Positions 7,620 through 17,800 of a DNA stretch of 33,061 bases are shown piece after piece. Position 1 is the stretch's first letter. Every line of letters starts with the position of its first letter. The translations under genes were made by a program, and so were the position numbers. A model generated the notes under the pieces. It was given only the letters and a program-made list of their open reading frames with translations, ran no database searches and had not been told where the DNA came from. Source of the DNA: Clostridia bacterium (GTDB lineage Bacteria > Bacillota > Clostridia > Christensenellales > Borkfalkiaceae); assembly GCA_017504655.1 (NCBI GenBank), contig JAFVQT010000036.1, forward strand, positions 1-33,061. The letters are read 5' to 3'.

Positions 7620-10112
7620 ATGAATAAAAGATTAAAGAAGAATATTTTTACTGCAGGTCTTTTGGCATTGGTTGTTTCCTTCAACGTCGGCTGTAACAAG
7701 CCCGGTACGCAAAGCGGAGGCGACAAACCGGTAAACTACACCTATTCAAAGGACAGTGCAGAGCTTTTGCATTTTGAAAGCTCTGACAAGGATTTAGACT
7801 TTTTCTTAAACGATTATTTTAAAAGACACTCCGGCGTTATAGAAGACGGACTCGACCAAAAGGTTGCGAGCGTAACTGCAGGCGTAAATGCAGTACAATT
7901 CTTCTGGCAGGAGTGGAACTCGATGTCCTATTACTGGCACAACAGCAGAGATGGCTTTGAAACTGACAGAATCGAGGGTATCAGAAAGATACACTCAAAT
8001 ATTCCTGTAGACGACTACGGCTACGTATGGCAAGAAAGCGATGCGGTAAGACCTAATAACTCTACTACGCAGTCGGGTGAGCACAGAATGGGCTGGCCAT
8101 TCCCAACCTCTATAAACGTAGTAGGTAGCACCAGCTGGGATTTCAACGGCACGTCCGTAGAAAATCCGTGGTCAAGCTCGTTTATAAAGGGCGGAGAAGC
8201 TCATTTCAACGCAGATGCAGGTCTTTACAACGGCCTGCTTCAAACAGACGTTTCAGAGGTTGAAAGCTTAGAGTTTATCTCTCCCGAAAACGACTATTCT
8301 TGCGCTTATTATGCACCTCTTTTAGAGCTTGACGTAAGAATGTATACCGAGGACCCTGAGAGTATCGACGACATTATAGTTCATTACACTACTAACAGAT
8401 GTCACGAGTGGCAGAGCGTTTCGGTAAACGAAAAGGCGTTTATATCTTACGAATACACCCCATCCTACGAGCATTTGATATTCTTACCTATGTATGCGGA
8501 AGAAACTTGGGCATCGGATAAGGAATGTGAAATTTACGTAAACCAAATCAGAGTTGAAATCAAGGCAAAAGAGGGCAGAACTTTAAGCGGAAGATTCGGT
8601 CTTAACTACGTGCGTTCAAGCTTTGATACAAGACACTCTAACAATAATTCTATATTTATTTCGTCACTCAGAAACGATTACGATTTTACCGGTGACTTGA
8701 ATTACCTAAAGGAAAATATTACAAAGGCGAGAAAAGCAATCAACTTCTACATGCAAATGTACGATGAAGAAAGATGCTTAAACGACCAATCTTATTTAGT
8801 AGGTCACGATTCTGACAAGACCTCAAGAGATAAGTCAGACCGTACGGCAATGACCTTGGCAAACGGCTATTGGGACGTTTCGTTTATGACTAAATATGAC
8901 TTTGAGTCCAACGTATATTTCTATAAGGCTCTCGTTGATTTAGCTTATCTCGAAGGCATTTTGGCTAAAAACGGTATCACCGTTGACAAGAGCTTAGCTA
9001 CAGTAAAAACAGCAGACAGACAGTATAATCACGGCATAAGCGAGTATACGTACACAGCTTCAAGCCTTAACGAAATTGCAGGAAAGGTTCTTACCGAGCT
9101 CAGAAAGTCTACAAATGACAGCGATAAGACGGGTTATTGGAGTGAAGAAACCGGCAGATTCGTAGGCGGTTACTGTGAGGCAGAGGATAAGTGGTACGAT
9201 TACGGCTACGTAATGTGGAACTTAGAAGCCATCTACTACGGCGTTGCAACCGATGCTCAGGCTAAGTCTATTATGGACTGGATAAGCGGAAAAAGAATAG
9301 TTGAGGCAGATAAGTACGGCTCACAGGGCGAGGATATTTATTTCTTCGAGCTTGGACCGAGAGTAAACACCTACAGCGACGAAAATCAAAACGATTTATC
9401 TATCTTTAACGGCTCGTTTAACGATCCTAACTGTTATTTCGGTGAAACACAAATTCAAAACGGCGGTGCTGTTTTATACCTTACCTTCTTTGACCTTATG
9501 GCAAGAGTAGATACCTACGGTGCAGACGATGCATACGACAGATTGCTTGCGGTAAAGGATTGGTATATGGACATCTATGACTATTACGTTGCAAGTGATA
9601 ACTACAATAAGAACCCTGACAGATTCTATTGGGATTATTACGAAAACGGTCAATGGGAAAACTCAAACAATAAAAAATATTTGTTACAAAACGGTGTCAA
9701 AGGTACTTTGGAAAGAGGAGGAAGAACAGCCGGCGCTATCGGTGTAGACGGTGAGTTCTTAGAGTCCTTCCTCGTTATGTCGGCAATTCCTTACGGATTC
9801 TTCGGTATTGACGCAGAAAACGGCAATACATTGAAGATAGCTCCGTCACTCCCAAGTCAGCTCAGCTATTGGGGAATGGAAAACTTAGCGTATAACGGAG
9901 TAAAATACGATTTAACCGTGTTTAAAAACTCTATAAGAATTGACTCCGTAAGAGGTAATTCAAACGGTATACGCGTTCAGGTATCTCTCGATGCTCCGTC
10001 TGCAAGCCCAACTGTTTTGGTAAACGGCAGACAAACAAGTGAATTTACGGTAAAGGACGGAAAGGTTATAGTAACAGTTCCTTTAAAATCTACTACCGTA
10101 GAGGTAAAATAA
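7620..10112 (+). CDS. Lipoprotein with six-hairpin glycosidase-like domain
   Basis: 830 residues. The lipoprotein signal ends at C25 (SFNVGC), so it should be attached to the outer face of the membrane. From about residue 350 the sequence has the aromatic- and acid-rich helical pattern of (alpha/alpha)6 glycosidases (SSFDTRHSNNNSIFISSLR, YWDVSFMTKYDFESNVYF, YDYGYVMWNLEAIYYG), and the end (TLKIAPSLPSQLSYWGMEN, then a beta domain) matches the C-terminal layout of GH78/GH95-like enzymes. A beta domain of ~300 residues precedes it. The GH family and substrate cannot be fixed. A full paralogue forms the C-terminal third of the 2214-residue protein downstream. The start codon lies 1 nt after the preceding stop, with the ribosome binding site (AAAGGAG) inside the preceding gene. 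Confidence 0.7.
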   Translation: MNKRLKKNIFTAGLLALVVSFNVGCNKPGTQSGGDKPVNYTYSKDSAELLHFESSDKDLDFFLNDYFKRHSGVIEDGLDQKVASVTAGVNAVQFFWQEWNSMSYYWHNSRDGFETDRIEGIRKIHSNIPVDDYGYVWQESDAVRPNNSTTQSGEHRMGWPFPTSINVVGSTSWDFNGTSVENPWSSSFIKGGEAHFNADAGLYNGLLQTDVSEVESLEFISPENDYSCAYYAPLLELDVRMYTEDPESIDDIIVHYTTNRCHEWQSVSVNEKAFISYEYTPSYEHLIFLPMYAEETWASDKECEIYVNQIRVEIKAKEGRTLSGRFGLNYVRSSFDTRHSNNNSIFISSLRNDYDFTGDLNYLKENITKARKAINFYMQMYDEERCLNDQSYLVGHDSDKTSRDKSDRTAMTLANGYWDVSFMTKYDFESNVYFYKALVDLAYLEGILAKNGITVDKSLATVKTADRQYNHGISEYTYTASSLNEIAGKVLTELRKSTNDSDKTGYWSEETGRFVGGYCEAEDKWYDYGYVMWNLEAIYYGVATDAQAKSIMDWISGKRIVEADKYGSQGEDIYFFELGPRVNTYSDENQNDLSIFNGSFNDPNCYFGETQIQNGGAVLYLTFFDLMARVDTYGADDAYDRLLAVKDWYMDIYDYYVASDNYNKNPDRFYWDYYENGQWENSNNKKYLLQNGVKGTLERGGRTAGAIGVDGEFLESFLVMSAIPYGFFGIDAENGNTLKIAPSLPSQLSYWGMENLAYNGVKYDLTVFKNSIRIDSVRGNSNGIRVQVSLDAPSASPTVLVNGRQTSEFTVKDGKVIVTVPLKSTTVEVK

Positions 10113-10128
10113 TTCAGGTATCAATAAA

Positions 10129-10164
10129 GTGAAGGCTAAGGCAATACAAGGTCTTAACCTTCAC
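10129..10164 (+). promoter_or_regulatory. Stem-loop upstream of the solute-binding protein gene
   Basis: GTGAAGGCTAAG (10129-10140) pairs with CTTAACCTTCAC (10153-10164) in an 11-of-12 bp stem with a 12-nt loop. No U tract follows, so it is not a normal terminator. In sugar ABC operons such a hairpin ahead of the binding-protein gene commonly marks an mRNA processing or stabilising site that raises its expression over its neighbours; that role here is inference. Confidence 0.5.
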
Positions 10165-10194
10165 ACGAAAAAAAATAATAAGGAAGGAAGAAAA

Positions 10195-11754
10195 ATGAAA
10201 AAATTCAAACTTGGCATCATCAGTATGATCATCTGCGTAATGCTCAGCTTTACCGCATGTGGAAACAAAGGCAACGGTGGCACGACTAACACGCAATCTG
10301 ACAAGTACAGAATAACTATTGCTTGTCAATCGGAAGAATCTGAAAAAGACGTTCTTGAGATTTTAGTTGACGCATTCGAGGCTAAATATTCGAATTACGA
10401 AATCGAAATCAAGACCTTCTCGGGTAAGGACTTCGAAAACTACATGCTTTCTATGGCACAAAATATTGAAAGCTCTCCTCATATCGTGTGGACATCCGAC
10501 TCAATTCACGCAAGATGGCATAGATATTTTACAGACCTTAGACCTTTCTACGAAAGAGATGCATCTACCGACTATAGCTTGTACTATGAATCAATGCTTG
10601 ACACAGCATCGTTAAACGGTGAATTCAGACCTACTAAAAACTATAAGGGCTCGTTCAGAGCTGACAGATTGGATACCGAGCACGACGGTACCGAGTTTGA
10701 TACCAATCACTCCGAATACGGAATCTACTACGCTCCCAGAGATTATAACAAACCGGCAATCGTTTGTAACACCGCATTAATCGAAGAGCTTGATACTCAA
10801 TACGAAGCATATATGGGTGCAAATCTTCCTGAAGGCTATCAATCAATTGAGGAAAGATTAAACTCTATCGTTGCAGGCACAAATTGGAGCGAATTAGACG
10901 ATTTATTTGATTTTTCAACTCTTATTGCAGAGAGAGTTAACTACGTAGTTGATGCTTCTTTATCTGCAGGCGATATGAAGATTAACTCTTATTGGAAGAC
11001 TAAATACGCTATCGATTTAAAGCTTAACTGGGAGCCTACCTACGTTACTCTTTTAAACGCAATGGGCATTGAGACTATGTTCAATGCTGACGGTACTATC
11101 AACTTACAAAACGAAGCCGCTAAGTTAGAGGAGTTACACGGCAAGCTTTATTCAATCGACAGAATTTGTAACTCTGACGGTGTTGATACTGACTTTGCAA
11201 CCGGTTATACCTTCATGAAGATAGTTTCAAGACCTGTCGTTTTAGGTATAATGAACACCTTCAAGGGTACTTACGGCAGAGCAGCCGTACAGTCAATTCA
11301 AATTCCTGTTCAAGATATTGCAGCAGGTAACTCGGGCTATGCAATCAACTACTATTACTATGATCAAACTGTTACCGTAAACGGTGTAACTAAGGCTTAT
11401 CAAGACATTTGTTGGGATTTCATTAAGTTCGTTATAACCGAAGAAGGTCAACAGGTTGGCGGTGCAAGCGGTAGTAATATCCCTGTACTTAAGTCTCTTC
11501 GTGATACGGGTGCTTGGAGAAGCGTTGCCGACTTAGAGGGTATGAATCACGACGCTTGGATAGCAGGCGGTGAATTAAAGCAAGATTGGTTTGATATTTA
11601 TACTTCAAACTCGAGAGCAGGCTTCAGAGGCGCATTTGCTTCGTTCTTTACTAACTTCAGCAAAGAAAACTACGGCGAAGGTAGCTTATCTGCATTATTT
11701 GCAAGATTACAAACAGATTATTCAGCACTTAATCCTACAGCAAACGTACGTTAA
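10195..11754 (+). CDS. Carbohydrate ABC transporter solute-binding lipoprotein
   Basis: 519 residues from the ATG at 10195, picked because AAGGAAGG precedes it and a lipoprotein signal begins there (lipobox SFTAC, C22). The pattern YRITIACQSEESEKDVLEIL followed by AFEAKYSNYEIEIKTFSGKD is typical of family 1 extracellular solute-binding proteins, as are the IYYAPRDYNKPAIVCNTALI segment and the Trp-containing C-terminal half. It should capture an oligosaccharide outside the membrane and pass it to the two permeases that follow 14 nt downstream. It is longer than the usual 420-450 residues, mostly through extra sequence around 130-160 and 240-330. Confidence 0.9.
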   Translation: MKKFKLGIISMIICVMLSFTACGNKGNGGTTNTQSDKYRITIACQSEESEKDVLEILVDAFEAKYSNYEIEIKTFSGKDFENYMLSMAQNIESSPHIVWTSDSIHARWHRYFTDLRPFYERDASTDYSLYYESMLDTASLNGEFRPTKNYKGSFRADRLDTEHDGTEFDTNHSEYGIYYAPRDYNKPAIVCNTALIEELDTQYEAYMGANLPEGYQSIEERLNSIVAGTNWSELDDLFDFSTLIAERVNYVVDASLSAGDMKINSYWKTKYAIDLKLNWEPTYVTLLNAMGIETMFNADGTINLQNEAAKLEELHGKLYSIDRICNSDGVDTDFATGYTFMKIVSRPVVLGIMNTFKGTYGRAAVQSIQIPVQDIAAGNSGYAINYYYYDQTVTVNGVTKAYQDICWDFIKFVITEEGQQVGGASGSNIPVLKSLRDTGAWRSVADLEGMNHDAWIAGGELKQDWFDIYTSNSRAGFRGAFASFFTNFSKENYGEGSLSALFARLQTDYSALNPTANVR

Positions 11755-11768
11755 TATAAGGTGATAGG

Positions 11769-12749
11769 ATGTTAACCCATAAAAGATACAGAAGGGCCGA
11801 CGGGTCGTTTGACATAAAGGCGTTCTTGAAAAAGAACGCCGGCTGTTGGCTTTACGTCATGCCCGTAATATTAGGTATATTATTGTTTACGATCGTGCCG
11901 ATGGTAACATCTATCACGTTTGCCTTCCACGACTATGACCCTACAGTTCCGCCATGGATGCAGGCAAGGGGTGTTAAACAGCTCAGTAATCCCGGACTTC
12001 AAAACTTTAAAAAGATTTTTACGTTAAATGAAGACGGCGGAATGTTCAATACAGTGCTTTATTCCCTATACGTAACGTTCAGATATACTGTAGTGAGCTT
12101 AGCGTTTAATATATTAGGCTCATACTGCATTGCACTCTTTTTAAATCAAAAGACAAAGGGTATACAGGTATTCAGAATTATATATTATTTGCCAAACCTT
12201 ATACCTGGCGTTGCAGGCACCCTTCTTTGGAAGGATATTACTGCGGTTGACGGAGGTTACCTCAACATTATATTGGAAACGTTCGGCCTAAACCCATACC
12301 CGTTTTACAGCAGTGCGAGTACCGTTCTCCCAACAATGCTTTTTATAGGCGTATTCGGTTGGGGCGGTTCATGTATAATGTGGCTTGCTCAAATGCAAAA
12401 CGTACCTAAAGAAATGTACGAGTCTGCAGAGCTTGACGGTGCAACGTATTTCCAAAAAACCTTTAGAATTACTATACCGATGACGACTGCAATGCTCTTC
12501 TACGTAGTAGTAACGAGTATAATTGGTGGTTTACAGGCGTTTGGTAACGTTTATCCACTTCTTGACGTTGCAGGTAGAGAGGTTCAGTTTATAGTTGTTT
12601 TAATTTATCAATACGCATACGACTTTAAGGTTGATAACGGTATGAGTCTTGCGTGCGCCCTCTCTTGGGTACTGTTCGTAATTATCGCTATACTTACGGC
12701 GTTTATCTTCAAGACGAGTAAATGGGTTTACTATGGGGAGGAGATGTAA
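11769..12749 (+). CDS. Sugar ABC transporter permease, MalF/UgpA type
   Basis: 326-residue membrane protein with about six transmembrane segments (for example GCWLYVMPVILGILLFTIVP near residue 30). The EAA loop that docks with the ATPase is visible as MYESAELDGA followed by the ITIP motif about 10 residues later. It belongs to the CUT1 importer family, first permease subunit. The ribosome binding site AAGGTGAT precedes the ATG. One nucleotide separates its stop from the next permease start, so the two are translationally coupled. No ATP-binding subunit is encoded here; many Firmicutes supply one shared ATPase (MsmK type) from elsewhere. Confidence 0.93.
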   Translation: MLTHKRYRRADGSFDIKAFLKKNAGCWLYVMPVILGILLFTIVPMVTSITFAFHDYDPTVPPWMQARGVKQLSNPGLQNFKKIFTLNEDGGMFNTVLYSLYVTFRYTVVSLAFNILGSYCIALFLNQKTKGIQVFRIIYYLPNLIPGVAGTLLWKDITAVDGGYLNIILETFGLNPYPFYSSASTVLPTMLFIGVFGWGGSCIMWLAQMQNVPKEMYESAELDGATYFQKTFRITIPMTTAMLFYVVVTSIIGGLQAFGNVYPLLDVAGREVQFIVVLIYQYAYDFKVDNGMSLACALSWVLFVIIAILTAFIFKTSKWVYYGEEM

Positions 12750-12750
12750 T

Positions 12751-13686
12751 ATGCAAGAAATTACCAAAAAGCAGAGAAATTATTACAGAGAGCCCACGTG
12801 GTTTAAGACTATAAAATACACCTTATTAGTCCTTTTCTCATTATTCTTTTTATTCCCTATTTACGCGCTCGTTATTAACTCGGTTATGCCGTACGAGCAA
12901 ATTCAGGGAATGAGGTCGCTTTGGCCTGAATATTTTGAGTTTTCAACTTATACTAAGGTTTTTACAGACGGTGGCTTTAAAATTGTTTTTTCGGGTACGT
13001 TTCCTTTTGTAAAAATAGTTTTATCCGGATATATCCGTTATTTGTTTAACACCATATTGGTTTGCATACTAAATATTAGCGGTGTATGTATTGCATCTTC
13101 ACTCACTGCGTATGCAATATCCAAGCTGGATTTCTGGGGTAAAAACTTTGTCTTTGCGTGCATAATGGGTATGGTACTTCTTCCAAGCACTATACTTTCT
13201 ATTCCTCTTTACATAATTTACTCAAAATTAGGTTGGGTAGGAACGTTATATCCCTTATGGGTGCCAATGTGGTTTGGTGGCGGTACGATGAACATATTCC
13301 TCGTTCGTCAGTTTATGAAGGGTATTCCCAAGTCTTATTCAGAGGCTGCAAGCTTAGACGGTGCAAATAGCTTTCAGGTATTCGTTAGAATAATTTTACC
13401 GCTTGTAAAGCCAATACTTATCTATCTTGCCGTAACGGGCTTCTTCGGTAACTGGAACGACTTCTCAGGTCCTTTGATGTACGTAAGAGACGAAGAGAAG
13501 AACTGGACGTTATCACTTGCTCTTTATATGATTTTCGGTACAGACTCATTAGGTACAGGTACAGAAAAGTATATGAACAACCAGATGGCAGTAGGCGTTA
13601 TGATGATGATTCCATGCGTCATACTTTTCGCTTTCTTCCAAAAGACAATAATGGAAGGTATATCTGTTATAGGTGTAAAAGGCTAA
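12751..13686 (+). CDS. Sugar ABC transporter permease, MalG/UgpE type
   Basis: 311 residues from the ATG at 12751; GGGGAGGAG just upstream, inside the end of the preceding gene, supports this over the earlier in-frame ATG at 12733. Six membrane segments are apparent, beginning with YTLLVLFSLFFLFPIYALVI. The EAA loop reads SYSEAASLDGANSFQVFVRIILP, the classical form for the second CUT1 permease. With the upstream permease it forms the membrane channel for the sugar imported by the adjacent binding protein. Confidence 0.93.
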   Translation: MQEITKKQRNYYREPTWFKTIKYTLLVLFSLFFLFPIYALVINSVMPYEQIQGMRSLWPEYFEFSTYTKVFTDGGFKIVFSGTFPFVKIVLSGYIRYLFNTILVCILNISGVCIASSLTAYAISKLDFWGKNFVFACIMGMVLLPSTILSIPLYIIYSKLGWVGTLYPLWVPMWFGGGTMNIFLVRQFMKGIPKSYSEAASLDGANSFQVFVRIILPLVKPILIYLAVTGFFGNWNDFSGPLMYVRDEEKNWTLSLALYMIFGTDSLGTGTEKYMNNQMAVGVMMMIPCVILFAFFQKTIMEGISVIGVKG

Positions 13687-13828
13687 TTTTTAAAGGCTTA
13701 TAAGCTTTTGCAAAAATTTGTTACTGCAAATTGCTCTTGACCGGGATGACCAATAAGGTCAACCAAGTCTTTTCGGGCTCACGAGCCTTGATGTGCTCAT
13801 AACTTAAATTTTATCTTGAGGACTTTAA
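13687..13828. other. Intergenic region with three inverted repeats
   Basis: Between the permease and fucosidase genes lie AAAGGCTTATAAGCTTTT (13692-13709, a self-complementary stem ending in T4), TTGACC/GGTCAA (13737-13742/13757-13762) and GGCTC/GAGCC (13776-13780/13783-13787). The first could be a leaky terminator after the transporter genes. The second resembles an operator. No convincing promoter was seen, so whether GH29 onward is a separate transcript is open. Confidence 0.4.
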
Positions 13829-14776
13829 ATGGATAGAAAACAATGGTTTAAAGATGCTAAATTCGGCATGATGATTCACTTTGGCTTATATTCTCTTATA
13901 GCAGGGGAATGGAAGGGGCAAAGAATGGATATGATTGCCGAATGGGCGCAATCTTGCTTTAAAATTCCTATTAAGGAATATGAAAAACTTATGGACGCGT
14001 TTAACCCGATATTTTTTGATGCGGACGAGTGGTGTGACTTGGCGGTTTCGGCAGGTATGAAATATATCGTCGTTACTACTAAGCATCACGAGGGTTTTGC
14101 CCTTTTCGATTCAAAAGTAGACGGTTACAACGTAATGAACACCCCTTTTAAAAGGGATATAATTAAAGAACTTTCGGTAGCGTGCAGAAAGAGAGGTCTT
14201 AAGTTTGGTATATACTATTCTCAGGAGCTTGACTGGCACGAAGAACACGGCGGTGGCTATACCGAAACGTTCGAAACAAATCAGGGTAAGCCGTGGACGA
14301 ATTTTTGGGACTTTCCAAATACTAAGAAGGATTTTGAAATCTGCTTTAGGAAAAAGACAATTCCACAGGTTACTGAGCTTTTAACAAATTACGGAGATAT
14401 CGACCTTATTTGGTTTGATACTCCTCAAGACATTACTAAAGAGCAGTCGTTGGAGCTTTACAACTTAGTAAAGAAATACCAGCCAAACTGCCTTATAAAT
14501 TCGAGGATAGGAAACGGACTTGGAGATTACGGCTCCTCGGGGGATAACGAAACGGACGCTGAGGGTAACGGCATGCTTTACGAGGTGCCGGCAACCCTTA
14601 ACGATACGTGGGGGTATAAGGCGTATGACCAAAACTGGAAAGACGCGGATACCGTGCTAAAAATCAAAAACGAATTGAACGGACGAGGAATAAACTACCT
14701 TTTAAACGTAGGTCCTGACCATTTAGGAAGAATTCCCGCTCCAAGCGTTGAGATTTTAAAATCTTTGAATAAATAA
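13829..14776 (+). CDS. GH29 alpha-L-fucosidase, catalytic domain only
   Basis: 315 residues, no signal peptide, so cytoplasmic. Strong family GH29 signals: KFGMMIHFGLYSL near the start, YIVVTTKHHEGFALFDSK, GLKFGIYYSQELDWHE and DLIWFD, whose D197 lies at the position of the catalytic nucleophile. NDTWGYKAYDQNWK with E252 just upstream matches the second active-site region. The enzyme removes alpha-linked fucose from oligosaccharides with retention. Typical members are 400-600 residues because a beta-sandwich follows; here the protein ends after the TIM barrel (NYLLNVGPDHLGRIPAPSVE). GAGGA (13818-13822) is the ribosome binding site. Its cytoplasmic place implies it acts on imported fucosylated oligosaccharides. 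Confidence 0.92.
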   Translation: MDRKQWFKDAKFGMMIHFGLYSLIAGEWKGQRMDMIAEWAQSCFKIPIKEYEKLMDAFNPIFFDADEWCDLAVSAGMKYIVVTTKHHEGFALFDSKVDGYNVMNTPFKRDIIKELSVACRKRGLKFGIYYSQELDWHEEHGGGYTETFETNQGKPWTNFWDFPNTKKDFEICFRKKTIPQVTELLTNYGDIDLIWFDTPQDITKEQSLELYNLVKKYQPNCLINSRIGNGLGDYGSSGDNETDAEGNGMLYEVPATLNDTWGYKAYDQNWKDADTVLKIKNELNGRGINYLLNVGPDHLGRIPAPSVEILKSLNK

Positions 14777-14836
14777 CGGTTATTTTAGTACATGCTGATT
14801 GGTAGCAGTAAAAAAGTACCCGTAAAGGAGAAAAAT

Positions 14837-17800
14837 ATGAGATTAAAAAGCAAGACGAATTTTCTTTTGAAAATAGCGTTATGCGTAGCTTTGGCTCTGT
14901 CCACTTTTGGTGCAGTGCTTGGATTCGTGGGCGAAAAACCGCTTACTGCTCAAGCCGAGACTGTTGAGTATCAAGATATACTCGCAGTAGAAGACAGGTC
15001 TTGGGGCGCAGCATCAGACGAATATTATTTCGGTGGATACACGATAGGTGCGTCTACTGCAAACAACGCTCACTGGCTTAATACGGACGCAAGCGTAAAC
15101 GGTTGCTGGTATCACGGTAACGACGCGATCATAGCTGCAAACAACGGCGTGGATATTTTACAATATATTTACGTCAACGATACCTCGGCAAGAGACGCTA
15201 TTACCGCAAACGTAAATTCATCTAATCAAATGGTTGGTTCAAGCGGTTGGCTTACAAATCCCGCTGCATCACCTGTTTACGTTGAAACGACTAACGGTAG
15301 CGGTCTTCTTATCAAGATACTTAAAGCCTATGCAGGTGAGAATTTTACTCTTACCTTTAAAGCAGGTTTTTCGCTTATTAGAAACGACGGAAACGTTATC
15401 TACCTTTCAGACGACGTAGTTTACAACTGCGCAGGTAACGTTCCAACGAGAGTTAATAAAAGCACAGTAACTTTCAATGACGAAAACAGTGTGGTAGTTA
15501 GCACCAAACGTGTTGTAAACGGTCAAGCGATAGGAACTCTTCCTAAAGTTCCCGAAAAAGACGGTTACGGCGGTTTTTGGACTATCGACGGTGCTCCTAT
15601 TAACGAAACAACTGTTATATCTGCAAACAAAACTGTAACTCCGGTTTACGGCCTTGAATATCAAGATTACCTTGGTATAGAAGACAGAACGTCTTGGGCA
15701 TCGGGCGGTCACGCAGATATCGTAACCTTCGGTCTTATGGACTTTTCTATTACAGAGGGTAATCAATATTTTAAATCAAGCGTTGCAGACTGTTGGTATT
15801 ACGGAAATAACGGCGTAATTTCTGCAAATAACGGTGTAGATATATTAGAATATATCTATTTAAACGGTGTAAGCGCAAGAAGTTTAATTAATGCAAATAG
15901 TGTAGATGGAAAGACTACTGCAGATACAGGTTACTGGCTTTCTAATCCAGCGGCATGGCCTATTGCATTTGAAACAGGCACAGACTGTTGGATAAGAATT
16001 GACAAAACCGCATTTGACGGTGAATTTACCTTCACTATCAAGGAGGGCTTCGCGCTTGTAAGAAACGACGGTGAGCTTATTTGCGTTTCTAACGATATCG
16101 TCTATACCTATTCGGGCGGTGTTTTAAGCGGAAAAACTGTTGATAAAAAGTTCACCCTTTCCTTTGACGGTGCTGACACTACAAAGACGCTTAGAAACGG
16201 TGATACCGTAGGCGAACTACCTAGCGTTCCGGAAAGAGCAGGATATGAAGGTTGTTGGACAATTGACGGCGTAGAAATTACCGCTGACACCGTATATAAC
16301 TACGGCGCAAACAAGACTGCAACCGTAGTATATTCAAAGGATATAACCGAAACTATCGGTCTTGGCGACTGGGGAGTTCCAGAAACAGAATCAGATATTA
16401 GATATTTATGGATTCGTGATAACAATGCGGAAATAGCGACTGCTTATCCAAATTCATATTGGAATGACCATGCGGACAATAAAGATAGCAACTACGGCGT
16501 TGATATTATGGAATATATCTTAATCGACGGTGAGTCGGCAAGGTCTATAATAAATGCAAACGCAGCGGGTACTACTTCTTATAAAGCATCGTCAACCTTC
16601 CCTCTTAACATTGGTGGTTGTTATGCGCCTGTATGTATAGAAACGGCAGGCGACGGCATTCGTTTTAAGGTAATGGTCGATTATAAAACCTCTTTCAAAG
16701 TTACCTTTAAAGCAGGATTTACCATTGTAAATGCTGAGGGAATAAGACTTTATACGAAAGACGACGTAGTTTATAATGTCGGCGCAACTACGGGAGATAT
16801 CTCAAAAGTAACGGGATATACTCTTACTTTTGAAGGTGCAAGCAGTAGACAAGTAGAAGGTGGTTCTGCTATCGGCGAACTACCTAGCGTTCCAGAAAAA
16901 GCAGGATATGAAGGTTGTTGGACAATTGACGGCGTAGAAATTACCGCTGACACCGTATATAACTACGGCGCAAACAAGACTGCAACCGTATTATATTCAA
17001 AGAATATAACTTCAACTATCGGTCTTGGCGACTGGGGAGTTCCAGAAACAGAATCGGATATTAGATATTTATGGATTCGTGATAACAATGCGGACATAGC
17101 AACTGCTTATCCTTACGAATACTGGAACGACCACGAAGATAACAAAAACAGTAACTACGGCGTTGATATTTTAGAATATATCTTAATCGACGGGGAGTCG
17201 GTAAGAAGTATAATAAATGCAAACGCAGCGGGTACTACTTCTTATAAAGCATCGTCAACCTTCCCTCTTAACGTTGGTGGTTGCTATGCGCCTATATCCC
17301 TTTCAACACTTGGCGACGGTGCAAGATTTAAAGTAATGGTCGATTATAAAACTGCTTTTGAACTTACCTTTAAAGCGGGCTTTACGATTGTTACCAGCGA
17401 AGGCGTAAAACTTTACACGACTGAAGACGTAGTTTATAACGTTGCAGAGGGCTCGATTGCAAAGGTTATGGAATGTACCCTTTCTTTTGAAGGCTTAGAC
17501 GATAAGATTACTGTTGTAAACGGTCAATCAATAGGTGAACTTCCCGTAGTTCCTGAACAAGAAGGCTTAGAAGGCTACTGGACTATTGACGGCGTAGAAA
17601 TTGACGAAAATACCGTATATAACTACGGTGCAGATAAAACTGCAGTTGCGGCTTATCGCAAAGATATTTCTAAATATATCGCTTTAGAAGACAGAACGTC
17701 TTGGGCTGTTTGTGAAACAGGCGGTGAATATGCTTTCGGCGTTTTGGATATGAGCACGGTATCAAAGGATGCCAATGGAAACGACGTAAATTATTTAAAT

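Noticed and set aside
14792..14836. Upstream ATG start for the giant glycosidase
   Set aside because: No ribosome binding site before it, while AAAGGAG precedes the ATG at 14837, which begins the signal peptide.
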